A program made the translations under genes and the position numbers. A stretch of DNA of 64,000 nt from Meandrina meandrites (taxonomy: Eukaryota; Cnidaria; Anthozoa; Scleractinia; Meandrinidae). Shown one piece after another: positions 43,731-56,902 of the stretch (its first letter is position 1; each line of letters opens with the position of its first letter). The notes below the pieces were generated by a model. It saw only the letters and a list, made by a program, of their open reading frames with translations. It had not been told where the DNA came from and searched no databases. The stretch lies in contig OY855904.1 in the NCBI GenBank assembly GCA_963693305.1, positions 30,947,724 to 31,011,723 on the forward strand. Reading direction: 5' to 3'.

Positions 43731-44761
43731 TTGTTGTTTCAGATACTCAATTTAAGCAGAGCGTGGGAGCCCCTCCTGTTGTCTTCATCTCTGTGCTTTG
43801 ATCAGATCGTAAAGGTGATGGCACAATCTCGATCAATCTCTACTGCAAAAGCCTACCTCCGGGTTATTAAGAAGTTTCTAGACTGGTGCAGGACCAGAAA
43901 ACTAAGAGTTCAACTGCCATTTTCTGTGAGCACAGTGTCCCTTTATTTATTCGATATCCATCAGTCTTGTGCTTCCAGTGCAACTATGATCCAAACTCAT
44001 GCTGCACTTAAATGGTTTCATTCGTTCGTTCCTAGCCTCGATCGTAATCCTCTTGATAGCGATTTTTGTAAGAATATTATTGAGTCGGCCAAACGCACCA
44101 AATCTAAGCCAGTTGTTAAGAAGAAGCCTTTTTCCCCTCAGATAATAAAGGCTATTCTTGATTTATATAGCAAGGAAGATGCTAATTTGAAAGATCTTCG
44201 TGTAGCTTCTTTACGTTCGTTAGCTTGTTTTCGCTGGTTTTTTTCCGATATAGTGAGTTATGTAATATCGTTCCTAACCATATTGTATTTTATAGTGACT
44301 ACATAAGGATTTTTGTACCTCGGAGTAAGACCAATGTTTATAGGGAGGGTAATTATGTTTATATCAGTTCATCGGAAACTCGATATTGTCCCGTTAGTGT
44401 TCTTAGAAAGTATATGAAGTTAGCTGGTATGGATGCTAATAGTAATCTCACTTTGTTCCGACCCCTTGTTTTTCACAAGAGCAACGCTAGTTACACCCTA
44501 AGAGATGGTAAAATCTCTTATACGTCATGTAGGGAAATTCTTAAAAATGCATTAAAACAACTGGGTTTTAATCCGGGTGATTATGGTCTCCATAGTTTAA
44601 GGTCCGGGGGAATAACATCCGTTGTTCGTAGCAGTTGTAATTCGGTTTCGGAAAGGCTCTTGAAAGTACACGGCAGATGGAAGACGGACGCTGCCAAAGA
44701 TATGTATGTTGAAGAAAGCCTCGATAACAGGCTACAAGTAACAAAGTATTTAGGACTTTAA
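43731..44761 (+). pseudogene. DIRS-like tyrosine recombinase, frameshifted
   Basis: Two overlapping frames, 43731-44306 and 44225-44761, encode one recombinase. The first has the N-terminal core-binding part (SRSISTAKAYLRVIKKFLDW); the second has RYSEL, PRSKTNVYREG, CPV, the HSLRSGG box, HGRW and the Tyr in DMYVE. A one-base change at about 44220 separates them. The enzyme would insert the element by site-specific recombination. The catalytic boxes are readable, so the break may be recent. Confidence 0.88.
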
Positions 44762-44892
44762 TTTTGTTATGCTAGTTCTGACATTTCTACCGAAATTATA
44801 CCGAAATGTAAGCATTCAAGTTCATGAGAATGGTTATAAGAAGTTTTCTCGTTTTCTGGAGTTGTAAAATGCTTTGATTATGTATTAAACTG

Positions 44893-44979
44893 TTTGGATC
44901 CGCTTGCGTATCCTACCATATTTCTTGTCTGTTTGATTGTTTACGGGGATTTAAGTGTAAAATTATTTACGTTCGGTTG
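44893..44979 (+). repeat. 87-bp direct repeat, terminal copy
   Basis: Partner of 41716-41802, located 130 bp after the recombinase stop, where terminal repeats of DIRS-like elements are expected. Confidence 0.9.
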
Positions 44980-45070
44980 AGCGTAGCGAATTAGAACGTA
45001 ATTTATCTTAGTTCTACAGTGCCTTATTGAAAACCACCTTGTGTGGCATAGGCCATCTGTGTAAAGAATT

Positions 45071-45073
<3 letters not shown>

Positions 45074-45146
<73 letters not shown>
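45074..45146. repeat. (ATT)n microsatellite
   Basis: About 24 uninterrupted ATT units near the right end of the DIRS-like element. Long Asn or Ile frames here are artefacts. Confidence 0.97.
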
Positions 45147-46006
45147 CCATTGATTTTTGAAGGTGAGCGCATTAGAGCGGTGTATGCGCCATCTAATTAG
45201 CGTCACAAGCGCGAGCTTCAGTGTATGGGTCGGAGAATAGTCTCTTCCGGAATAAAAATGTGTCACGCAAATCTGCAAATGGAGGTCCTCCGATTAAATA
45301 GAATTTGATGCCAAACGAGCATATGTCCCAATCAAAATATATAACTCAATTAAAATATATAGGTCAATTAAAATGATTGGCTTGACGTTAACTTTGTCGA
45401 CTTAGGTGATATTTGTAAACCAGTACCAATCAATCAAGTCAGTCAGTCAATAAGTCAATCAATCAATCAATTTATTAGTTAGTCAAAAACTTCAAGTTAT
45501 TTGTCTTTTCTAGCAGCTATTAGGTCTACTTATTGCAGACACTGCTTACCTAAACTAACTAGTAATATATGCACGGTTATACATACAATTGTAAAAATGA
45601 ACTACTTCGATATCAGAAGAAATAAAAAGTACAATATAAAATAGTATATACAATATAATGGTATGTCCACTCTGCTTAGTCAAAGCGTTCATTGGCAGAC
45701 GTCATTGTCAATCTGCTCACAATAGTTAGCTGATGGACCACTGGTATTTATACTGTTTTAGTCCATCCGACCGCAATAGGCAACAGGCGGACTGGCGGAG
45801 TTCCACGGCACGCAGGAGTGGTGGGGAGGGACTGCGGATGCACCTGTCGTAACTTCCCCGTCCCTACGTTATAAAACTATTTCTTATTAGAGCGTGATAG
45901 TTCTTTAGTCATAAGAAGTAGAAAATTGTAAATATTTGACCGATTATTATCTTATTAATTTTTCTATCCTGTTTTCTTTTTGTATATTTTTTTCAATTTT
46001 CCAAAG

Positions 46007-47064
46007 ATGCAAGGTAGATTGTGAACCAACTGACAAGGTATGATTTGTAATTTAACAGGGAAGGTGTACTGAATTATTCATATTATGGGTCTTGTTCTTA
46101 ATTTTTCCAGATATTTCATAGATTATGCAAGCTTACAATTGGTAAGGGACTGGTCAATAACTACAGACGCGGGTGGGCAGGAGCATTTGAGAAAGTCGCA
46201 AAACATGTGACCTACCCTTTCCCCTTAGCTCAAAGTTCGCTGACGTCCTTTGATTTTGACCCCAAATTAACTGACCCACCCTTGATCGAAGGATGAAGAT
46301 TATATGACCCATCCCCGTGAACTTTACCAGAAATTCGCATAACCTACTCTTATTGGTACTCCCTTTGAATTCTAAATTTAGTTACTGTTAGATTCATCAT
46401 TGCAAACAGACTGATCACACCCTTTGGAGAGTACGGCACAATAGAGAATTACTATACTAACATACAGTTGGTCAGTCAGTCAGCCGGTCAGCCGGCCGGC
46501 CCGCCTTCAGGATTACGTTTGAACACTTGATCACTTACGAGAAGCCTCTGCATAACATTACTAATCTCTAGCTTGATCAAACTTTCGCTCAGTGGAACAA
46601 AAGGGATGGACAATGAATTGAGTATAACATTTATCTCTTTTTGTCATATTGTGAATTCACAGCTCCATGCCATAAAAACACTTAAAAACGAACACACTGA
46701 AACAGCAAACAGCAAAGTGACCATCACAAGAGGTATGTCTGCTGCCAAGACATCATCTACAGGAGGAAGTACAAGCATCACTGTATCGGGCGAAGTCGCT
46801 TTTGACGTACTTGGAGTTTTTACAGCGAAAATCGGCGTTTCAGGGACCACTGGATACGGCTGGAGTCACAGCTCAACCTCTAACAGTTTTGAACAAGTTA
46901 GCCACGAAATTAGTGTCCCTGTGAAGGCGGGAGACGAAGTCACAGTGTACCAGGCCATTGGCGAGTGCGAGAACACGGACAGAACTACTTATACTGTCAA
47001 GTCTCCGTATTATGTGATCAAGGGGAAGGATGGTGATACTCAGTCCACAGATGAACTTTCCTAG
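46007..47064 (+). pseudogene. B: linker and aerolysin-like exons, cut off by frameshift
   Basis: Linker exon 46007-46037 (31 bp, VC-KVDC) and last exon 46663-47064 (402 bp) are intact, with GT/AG borders and an open frame. The C-terminal domain keeps the pattern GYGW, then SNSFEQVSHEISVPVKAGDE, with a variable hydrophobic segment (LGVFTAKIGVSGTTG). They are out of reach of the Cys-rich exon because of the stop at 40805. An intact frame here suggests the break upstream is young or that another splice form uses these exons. Confidence 0.7.
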
Positions 47065-47128
47065 GCCCTAGATGAAAAAAGTAGAGTAATCGAAGTGATA
47101 TGAAAAGGAACTCTATGGTATATTACCT

Positions 47129-47134
47129 AATAAA
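47129..47134 (+). promoter_or_regulatory. Polyadenylation signal of B
   Basis: AATAAA 65 bp after the stop codon; position conserved with A1 and A'. Confidence 0.6.
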
Positions 47135-47520
47135 ATCCTTCAACTGAAAATCAATTGTTTGTTTTGGTAGCTCTGGTGTGATAAACGCCATTATACAGTT
47201 GAAACAGTATCTACATAATGACAAAACATTTTTACCAAGAACCAAAATAAGATCTTTAAGGCGGCCCTTTTCAACGAGAAACGAAACAGAAATATTCTTA
47301 AGGAAAAGATCCCAAAGTCATTCTTTTCCTGTCGTCAGAGATTCTCTATTTCACATAATAACATGTGTTCGTACATGTAAAAATGTGACAACTCAACCCA
47401 CAGACAGACAATCCGGACTGTTTGAGGCCGTGACGTCACGATACGCTGTTTGGTATCATACTGGAATTTGTGAAGGCTGACTTCGGCTTAATTTAACTGA
47501 TCGCGAGAAATCATCGTTAG

Positions 47521-48405
47521 GGACGGACCATTAAAAAAATTAATGGGGGGTGGGGGGTGGGTGGGGGATTTTTGGCATGCAAGAATTTTGTTTGGCCCAT
47601 TGCCTGTGCAAGAATTTTTTTTGACTGCAGCCCTATGCACGAATCTTTTTTTAATAAAATCTGCTTTATACAAAATTTGCTATGTAATTGATTAAAAACA
47701 GTGCTACTTTGATTTATTTCCATTTATTTTATCACATAAAAAGTAAGTAGCAGTTTACAGGTGTTTAGTGACAAATTGTGTAATTAATATACCTGTCAGG
47801 CCCGTGGGAATAAATATTGAGGAGAGGGGGCCCAAACGTTTATAGCTCTGATTGTGTCAGTATTAAAATCTGCAGGGGTAATTTTCCGAACGCCGAACGC
47901 AGAATGCCGAACGCGAAACAAAATCACCGAAGCAAGCAAAACCCATTATCATTATTGAGAGCTCACCATAAACAGGCTAACCTGGGCTAACCTGAGCGAT
48001 TTTCAGGTTAACCGGAGTGCTTTCTAGACCAACCTGAGGGCAAGGTACACTCCGGTTAGCCTGAATAGTACTGCGTTTTTTTCTTTTTTCTTTTTTTGCT
48101 TGTTACGGTGATTTTGCTTTTGCGTCCGGTGTTCTCCGTTTGGCGTTTGGCAAATTACCCCTGCCGTATTAAAATGAGCGGGAAGCCCATTTCTGTAGGG
48201 GGTCCGGGGAATCCTCCCCCGGGAAAATTTTGAAAATCTAGACATGCTCTAATGCCATTTGGTGCATTTTGGAACATCTTGTGCATGAATTTTTTTCTTT
48301 GGGATTTTCCTTGCATGAATGTTTTTTTTTTCGGACATTTTGCCTTGCATGAATTTTTTTTTGTTTTTTCCCCACGCCCCCCATCACTTTTCTAAAGGTC
48401 CGTCC
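47521..48405. mobile_element. Foldback element with G/C-run ends
   Basis: The ends GGACGGACCATTAAAAAAAT and GGACGGACCTTTAGAAAAGT (right end, inverted) are both followed by a run of G. TTAG lies next to each end. The interior repeats tgcatgaattttttt-like sequence. It has been split by a second element at 47870-48166. Confidence 0.65.
47870..48166. mobile_element. Mutator-like MITE nested in the foldback element
   Basis: 297 bp with about 65-bp inverted ends (CTGCAGGGGTAATTT against CGGCAGGGGTAATTT) and a perfect 9-bp target duplication TATTAAAAT at 47861-47869 and 48167-48175. A 9-bp duplication with long TIRs is characteristic of Mutator/MULE. The centre has further inverted ggttaacc/ctaacctg motifs. 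Confidence 0.85.
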
Positions 48406-49539
48406 TTTAGAGAAGAAAGCAGAATTAGCACTAATATGTAAGCATAAAACTATTTATAGCGAGCCTTTCATTTTGGAGTTTGTGCTTTTCGGGCGACCAC
48501 ATTTCAAACCTAAAGATTCAACGTTACTATACTGCGCCAAAACTCGTCGTGCTGTATTTTAAATAATTGTGTTTAATTTCTGGCTCCAAACATCAAATTG
48601 GCAGAAAAACAGTCTTTTTATTGGCAAAGTCACAACCACATAACAAACAACGATGATTTTGGGGAATTTAGCTAAATCACTAAATCACTAAATCACTTTT
48701 CATACAAACGGAAATAAACTTGCATCGCAATTGAAAAAAGTCGGCCGACGTTTCTCAAGTTTCTCCAAAATGGATCCGTTTTAATCTTCTCCAATTTTGT
48801 TCATCCATGTCCCTTTTCTGTGTTTTTTTTTTGTTTCTGTAAATTTCTCTCACTCCTGAAATTGAAATTAAAAATTTTGTTACCTATAGCCGCTTTAAAT
48901 AAGTCATCGAGATACGGGCTAAGTTAGTGTCAGGATTGACCTTTTAATGAATGCAAAGCAACCGTTGAGTCATCGAGAAGGCGGTTTCCTTACAGGTCCC
49001 TAGCCAGCCATGCATTTGTATTTGTTTATAAAGGAATTTCCGTATTTCATCTCTCGCGGAGCGTGTCTAATCGAAATAGAACGTCACGAGACTGCATCCA
49101 GTAACACTTCTTTCGGCGATGTAACAATATAATTTTTATCATTTCGATGGCTTCGAAAATTGTGGAGGTTGACTGGGGTGCTTACGCTTCAATATTAATA
49201 TACGGCCGATCCAGAAGTAACCGTCAAGTTATTTGGATAACTGCTACCTCAAAATCCGTAAATGAATACATAATACTATGCGATGCATACTGATCAACGA
49301 TTTGGCTTCAATAACGCTTGTATATGGTGACCAATTGAATTTACGTAAAAGCCAGTAACCGCAAAATTTGAAGTCTAGAAAAACAAGTATTAGCTCTTAT
49401 GTACACGTGATGTATGGGCATTTGCATTCAGTCATGTTTAAAAATTTCTACTAGATTTTTCTTTGCTTTTTACAATATTTCATGTCTTATTTGGGTTAGG
49501 TTAACTCAACTGAACAGGTTAAAGGTTTTTGTTTTGAAT

Positions 49540-49766
49540 TCTCGTCTCCAGAGGCTGCGATCTTTCTGGTCTGCGGCAGGTATCGAGACTTCTGGCCGCC
49601 TCCAACACCGGAAGTCCGCGATTCACGGACTCACTGTCAAATTTGACAGTTCTGATTGGCTGAAAAATAAAGAGCGAGTACCCTGCGCATGCTCAGAAAT
49701 TGGAGCCGGGAGGAGTTCTCGATCCCTGGCGCAGACCAGAAGGATCGCGGCCTCTGGGGACGAGAA
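49540..49766. mobile_element. MITE, copy 2 of 985-1211
   Basis: Carried by the large duplication; no difference noticed. Confidence 0.75.
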
Positions 49767-51324
49767 TGGTTGTTATGACACACTTCAGTGATAGCATACA
49801 TGAAGTTTTTGAGACCATTTCAAGTCAAGTCAAGTCAAGTCATTTCGTTCAGGAATCAATGCGTCTCGATGAGCTGAAACTTCGGTTTAGAATAACTTCG
49901 AGATTCGCCTACCCGTTTTAATTATTAAGCAGGGATATCTGGCTCGAAGATTAAGGTAGGTTTGTCCAGGAATTCTTATTTTAGCTAGGAAACGTTCGTT
50001 CGTGTAAGGCTCACGTAAACATTGCAGGCAAAGATTGGGCATGTAAACCCAAAAATGCTATTTCTTTTTGTCACATAGTCGTTTACTACATATGTCACGT
50101 ATACCCAATCTGTAATTCTTTACTTCAGTTAAACCAGTTTTCATATACTAAACAAAGATCCCCAAAATATGAAGCACAGGCTTACCATCCTGTGTTTGTG
50201 AGGTCACAGCATGCTCCATATGAATATTTAAATTTTCTCAGTAATCGCTATTGCAAATATTTAAGCTTCTTAACATCGGCTTTTACTGCTGTCCATTTGC
50301 AATAAAATGAATTAGAAATGGTTTCGCAATGTTAAAGCTTGGTCTTATGCAGTTTTTTGGACGATTTGAAGCGTACGAGAGCAGTTCTATGAAATAAGTT
50401 TTCGACTTGTGTATAAAATACTAATATTTACACAAGGCGTGCAACTTCCACATCCAAGAATCGGGTACCGCCTCTGGAATGTAGCCGAAAAAAAAATATA
50501 CTTCCCCTTCTCGCTTTAGTAAGAGCTCCCGGTCCTCAAATGAACAGTCTTTTAGCTATAATCTAGTCTAATTTGAGCCCGATCAGTTCGCGAATAGTCC
50601 TTTTAAACCTTGCTGGAATATCAAATTAGTTCGTAAATTTGCCGATTTACCATGATATGAACCAGTAGCTGAGACAATTTATGCAATTGTCGCTGAAATT
50701 GGTCAAAAATACTTCCTATACCCGCCCTAGAAAGCACAACGTGTTCCACTACAAAACCTCCTCTGGGGCACCCCAAAGAAAGACTGAAGACAACGTGAAC
50801 TGGGAAATTAATTTATATGCGAGATTATGTTTATATTCAGTGCGTATAAATAAATTTCCCAGATGAATCCTTGTCAAGTGAGCGTGTTTCTTATTTTGAT
50901 ATTCTTGCGTGCGTTTAAAAAGAGTTCCTTTCGTTCGGCTAACTTAGGGATGACTACAACCCGGGCACCTGGATTTAAAAACAATGTTATATCTATGTAA
51001 TAGCGGTGTTTCGTCTTCGGTATTAAGTGAAAAAAGTAAACTTTCATTGTTTTTCTTTTGTTGACGTTCGTATCAACTAAACATCTACAAAGCTTTTGCT
51101 AATAGCTAATGATAAATCACTCATGTAGGGAAATACCAGCCGGGTGGTTGTAAAAACCTCCCGGTTTTTTTTGGTAGCTGACGTTGGTATTATAAAAAGT
51201 GTTTTAGTTTGCCGCCACCCCTCCCCCCCGCCCCCCCCCCCCCCCATCCCCACTCCTGATTATCTGCGCTGTGTTGCTGCCCGTCTTGGCCCCCTAAAAC
51301 CCTCCTTTTTTAAGGTAGCTCGCA

Positions 51325-51719
51325 ATGTTTTTATATTCCCGTCTTACACCAATAATGCTTTTGTGTAGTTTTTTTTGGCGTTGCACCATAAATAAACAAG
51401 CTCCGGCGTACTTGCAAGACCTATTTAAACCATTCAGCACAGGATATAATCTTAGAGACAAGGAAAATAAGCTAGCTTTACCTAAGCCCCGTACTGATTT
51501 TTTAAAACGAAGTTTCTGTTACAGTGGGGCACAGTTGTGGAATAGCCTTCCCCACGATGCCAGAGCTGCTAGATCCTTTCGCCACTTTAAAAGACTTACC
51601 AATTGCCTGATGTCTCCCTCGTGCTCCCACACGGCAAACATGTAAATCAGTTTTTTTTTTAATGTGATGTAATCATTCTTAACTTGTAACTGATGTTTTT
51701 ACCGTGTTTAAATAAAGTA

Positions 51720-51766
<47 letters not shown>

Positions 51767-51770
51767 ACCA
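51325..51770 (+). mobile_element. 5'-truncated LINE 3' end, copy 2
   Basis: Same as 2760-3210. One codon differs (A to E), the poly-C tract upstream is longer and broken by a G, and the (TAAA)n tail is shorter. Confidence 0.8.
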
Positions 51771-52666
51771 ATGATCAAATTGAGAGCCTGCGACATAACC
51801 ATAATATTAGGGGAGGGGGCGTGGGTGGGAGAAACTGCCTTTGTGAAAGGACTTAGCGGTGCCGTGCAACGGAGTAGCGCTGTAGAAATCGAATGGTTGT
51901 TAAGGGCATAGTGAATAGAGCAGAATGGTTATCAAGTTTGTTTAGTTCAAATGTTTTGGCGTTGACCGTGCACAAACCTCAAGAGTGGTTTACTTCTCTC
52001 TGAACAACTAACTAATAGCAACGTATCTCTTGCGTAATTCATGAATTGTGCACGGTCGTGGACATTCCAATCGTGGACATTCCAACAAAAATCTTTGTAT
52101 CTCGTTTGCTCCTATTAATCATGCTGAAGGGAAGAGAAAACAGTGATAACGGCTACCGATGTGGCAAAAGTCAGGTTTCGCGAATTATACTAACTAAAAG
52201 AATCCCATTGATTCCCAGATGATTTGCAATTTTAAAAATTGTTGAATGCAAATTCTTACGAATTTTTCTCCGGGATTTTTCGCTTGATATTCCACGCCGC
52301 CGTGTAAGGTTCAAATTCTTTTCCGAATTATAAAGGAAATGCATGGTGGAAAGGAAGACGAAAACTCCAGTCTAAAGAGGTTGAGTTTGTCATATACTTA
52401 CATGTGGGAAGACATGTCGTCTTGTCAAAGAAAGAATCTCTGACGACAGAAGGGGAATGAGTTTGGGACCTCTTCAATAAAACTGTTGTTTTTTTTTTCT
52501 TTTTTCCGAGAAAAAGGGCTGTCAGTATCTTCTGCATAATGGCGCCTATTACCGCAAAGCAGCCATAACAAACAATCTTCTCCTTGAAGTATTTTATTGT
52601 AATCAACCATAAAATCATTTCATTTCTGATGTAATTATCGATTAATCTTGTATTGTCATCCGAGGC

Positions 52667-55600
52667 CTAGGGAAGCTCATCGTTAGACTGAATCTCACCA
52701 TCCTTCCCCTTGGTCACATAATGCGGAGACTTGACTGTATAAGTAGTGCCATCTGTGTTTTTGCATTTGCCGATGACTTGGTACACTGTGACTTTGTCTC
52801 CCGCCTTCACAGGGACACTTATTTCATGGGTTACTTGTTCAAAACTGTTAGAGGTTGTGCTGTCGTTCCAGTCGTATCCAGTGGTCCCTGAAACGCCGAT
52901 TGTTGCTGAAAGAGCTTTGAGTACGTCAAAGGCAACTTCGGCTGATACAGTGACGCTTTTACTTCCTCCTGCAGATGAGGTCTTGGTAGCGGACATTCCT
53001 CGCGTGATAGTTACTGCCATGTTTGCTTTTTCACTGTGTTTGTTTTCAAGTGTTGTTAAGGCATGGAGCTAGGAAATATTACAAAAATAAAAATGTTATA
53101 CTCAGTTTTTTTTTTGATCCCCTTGTTCCACTGAGCAAAGAGCTGATCAAGATAGTAATTATCAACGCACATGCTTCTTGTTAGAGGTCAAGAACTTACA
53201 TGTTCTTGAAACTAAGTGATTGCTTAATGCGAGCTGACTGCCTGACTGACTGACTGACTGACTGACTGACTGACTGACTGACTGACTGACTGACTGACTG
53301 ACTGACTGACTGACTGACAGAAAAGATTATTGCATGCCGTAGTCTATAGTATGAATAGTACTATAATATATGAATATATGAATAGTACACCTTCTCTATC
53401 AACATAATAATTGTACCTCGTCAGTTGGTTCACAATCTATCTTGCATCTTTAGAAAATAAATGAAAACGACAGAAATTGGTTACATATGTAATAATGATC
53501 AAAATACATTACAATTTTTTACCCTGAATCGCTACGGGACTACAGGGCTCCACGAAGAAATAACTTTGCGACGTAGGGAGGAGGGGGTTGCGACGAATGC
53601 ACCCTCTTATGTGCTGTGGAAAAGGGGCGTAGCCAGCATTTCTCCAGAGGTACGCACAACTTTCCAAATGCCCCTCCAAGCTCCCCCTCCTTTTCTCTCA
53701 ATTTTTTTCACGATATGACTGTAATGGCGAGGGCTTGTTGTAAGTGTCAGCGTTCTTTCTTGATGTGAAATGATAGCTAAGTCATAAATTTAGCTAGTTT
53801 CCGATTATAACCACAGATTTAATTCCCCGTCTTTCTTCCCTGTAAACTCAGAATGACCTAATTTAGAGTCTAATTCCTTATGTTTATAATCATGTATCAC
53901 GGATAGTACATATATTTTATTTATTTTTTAATTTTCGAGTTTTTCAGGTACGCACGTGCGCATGTGCCTGCAGGTAGCTACGCTCCTGTGGAAGTCTGCT
54001 TATTGTGGTCTGATTACTTGTGTTTAAATTCACTAACTTGTGTGAGAAGTTTGAGATTCTGAGTATGAACTGCTTCATCAAATTAGACAAGACATTGAAA
54101 GCTTCTGCTGGTGATAAGTATTAACGTATATCGTCTATCTAGTTAACAAAGTCAAGATCAAACCATTCATTTTCATTGACATATCTATTCATTTAACTTG
54201 AAATTATCTTAGATTGAAGACCAAGCTCCGTTTGCAGGTCTGTTGCGTGACACTTTTTGGACTTTTAGAAAAGACCATATTCTTATTCTTGGTATTGGAC
54301 TGGAATTAGCTTGCAATGGAGGCCATCCTATTCAGGCGATTATCATTGAAAAGGGGCTCAGGTGTTTTGCGTTTGAAAAGATTCCACGCATTAGCCTCAT
54401 TTGAAAGGTTGTTCCAGCCCATTGATAAAAAGTCAGATGAACCATTTGACATATATTATTAAAAAAACAACATCTGCTTTGCGTCTTCTTTCCTTTTATG
54501 CATGTGCTGTATAAATTGTAAGTGACGACAAGATTCTGTCATCTGTATCCTCCAGGATTTCAGTGTCACATAAAGTTGTTGCTTATAAAAAAAAACATTT
54601 TAATTGTAAAACGTCCAGAAGTCTTTATGCTCGCTTTTTAATTACCTGGCAAAAATGAAGCGATATAGAATAATGAGAAGGTATCTATATATGAATAATC
54701 ATGGATTAAAGTATAAAAGGTCAACGTTTTCAAAGTATTCAAGGCGAGAGACCATCCCCGAACCTTAAACAAGCTGGTGCCTTTAGCGCTCATTAGATCG
54801 CCTCTACACCTCTCCAACGCGGTCACCTTCAACACAATACAATACAATCTTTATTAACGTGGTCAGCACGCTAAGCTAAAAAGCTAGTTTACATGTGCGC
54901 CACGAAATATATATACAAAATAGAAAAAAACTTCTTCAAGTGTATAATACCATAGAATAATGAGAGGGCATCTATTTAAGCAATAGACCACACTTTCTGG
55001 GGGTTTACCGGCGCAATAAACTTCCGCGGGATGTTGGGAGAACACGAGAAAAGCTTGTAAATCACGAGCCGTCAGGCGAGTGATTTACAAGAAATGGGAA
55101 ACTTCTTTTATATTTCTTGATCAATTTTCTTATTCTCAACAAGTTCATCGAATTAAGCGGTAAGCTTTAATCGCGATCAATTTGAGGTAGTTTTTCTTTC
55201 AAATAGGTTTTCGAGTAAATGTTGAATAAAAAGATATTCATGCCATTAATCCGGCTCATTCTAGCCCGGTGAAAGCGTACCTCTTTATTGTGTCTCTTCT
55301 TATATGATTGCGGTGGGCGGCAAAATTCATTCTAGTCAACCACCCTCAGTAAGTATTCATTATGATGATTTATGAGAATCATTACCTCTGTTTTAAACAT
55401 CAGGTAGACCAAAATAAGACATTAATCTAACGTTAATTATTCGTCCTTGCGGGTCGAGTGTAGTGCCGCCTTGTCGGGGAGCGGGAGTTTACCGATACAA
55501 TAGTCTTTGACCTTTTTGACCAATCAGAGTGACTTTTGGAATTAGGATTGGAAGTTAAGATACCTGTTCTGTGTCTTCTTTCCCTTTATGTGCTATAAAA

Positions 55601-56712
55601 ATTGTAAGTGACGATATTATTCTGTTATCAGTATCCACTTCAATTGTAAATTACATATCAGATGAAGTTTCTGCTAATCAAAAGTCCATTTTAAAATTTA
55701 AAAGTGGCATACGTATTCATGTTTTTACTTCCGCTTTTTGCTGCATGGTTGACATCAAACTGCTCTTAAAACATTCGCAATGCATTATTGGAGAACCTAA
55801 GTATGGGAGAGACTATCCCTGACTCTCATATTACCTCACCACCACCCCCACCCCCCACCCCCACACACCCACTGCCCCAAGGCACTCTTTCACGCTTTCC
55901 TTCAGAAGCAGAAATTGGGAGATAGAGAATAACAAGAAAGTATTTATCTATAAATAATTATGGATAAACGTATAAATATTGATACGTACACTGCCCTGTA
56001 AGTCTTGATGTCGGCGTCGGGGTCTAAACTTTTATCCAACTCTTGGACCTCACAGTCGCCACTTGCAGTCTGAGTGGCCCCACAGAATTTGTAACAGTGG
56101 CAGTGTGAGATGACGTTTTTCGTTTTCCCTTCAATGATATGGCCATTCCCAATGCAAGGTGTGAACATTTCCTTTATTCTACTAGGTGTGTTGTATGTTC
56201 TTGCCCAGTGGTCGAAAGTTTTGTCTTCACATTCCTTCTTCAGGGCATTAAGTTTCTGTCTAATCATGTACTCACACGTTTTCTCGTATTTTTTAGACGG
56301 ATCGACCGCGCGGTCAACAGCACATGAACCCCACTTGCAGTTCCCCCAATCAGCTTCAGCAGGCGTTTTGCATTCTTCTTCACCTGCACATTCCAGGGTC
56401 CTCCCTAGCGAGTCCTTTGCTATCCAGCAGAAATTGGACTGTCCTTGAATAGTAGTTTGGCAGTCTTCCATAGCACAATATCCCTCTACGCAGCTGGTGG
56501 TGAAATAAAATATTTAAAATTCTTGTCTATGTGAATTCCAATGTGTTTAAATTACCTTACGGAAGGTGTCATCTATACATTGTAGTCTTTTTTAACTAAT
56601 TAAGGGATGCTACTCACCCATAACGTCTATTTCTTTTTCCGCTTACAACGGCAGACAAGAACATCTGCATCATTAATACAAGAACCAGTCTAGTGATCAG
56701 CTTTTCAAACAT
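52667..56712 (-). CDS. A2: secreted Cys-rich / aerolysin-like domain protein, 4 coding exons
   Basis: Complement of 56618-56712, 55990-56493, 53417-53447 and 52667-53068, same phases and length as A1 (343 codons). The last exon encodes the same residues as A1. The Cys-rich exon encodes the same residues as A' and differs from A1 at four codons. One signal-peptide residue differs from both (Ile to Thr near position 7). The main intron is 2.2 kb shorter than in A1. A1 and A2 may be tandem paralogues or alleles. Confidence 0.8.
53236..53319. repeat. (GACT)n microsatellite in last intron of A2
   Basis: Copy-2 equivalent of 4678-4761. Confidence 0.93.
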
Positions 56713-56902
56713 CGCGTTAACGTTCTGTCTCAAAAGTCCTTTTTCCTAAGGCAAGAAAATTACAAGTTAAAATTACGCTACAAGTGATGTTTCTGATACA
56801 ATTTGCTACAGTGGCATAAATTCTGCAAGCACAAGAGAAAGCACTGCCAAACAAGCTAAGAAAAAAGAATGAGACGGTTTTTAGTGCCATCCTCCGAGGC
56901 TA

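Larger units (their letters stand above)
40900..45390 (+). mobile_element. Rearranged DIRS-like (tyrosine-recombinase) retrotransposon
   Basis: Lies in the intron between the Cys-rich and linker exons of B: host intron homology with A' stops at about 40900 and resumes at about 45395. Order: gag-like frame, an RT/RNase H frame without its N-terminal part, a 570-bp spacer, a frameshifted tyrosine recombinase, and a 3' end with an ATT microsatellite. No methyltransferase domain is seen after RNase H, which favours a PAT/Ngaro-like over a classic DIRS1 layout. It cannot be autonomous. Confidence 0.88.

Noticed and set aside
44941..45278. Poly-Asn and poly-Ile frames
   Set aside because: Translation of an (ATT)n microsatellite.
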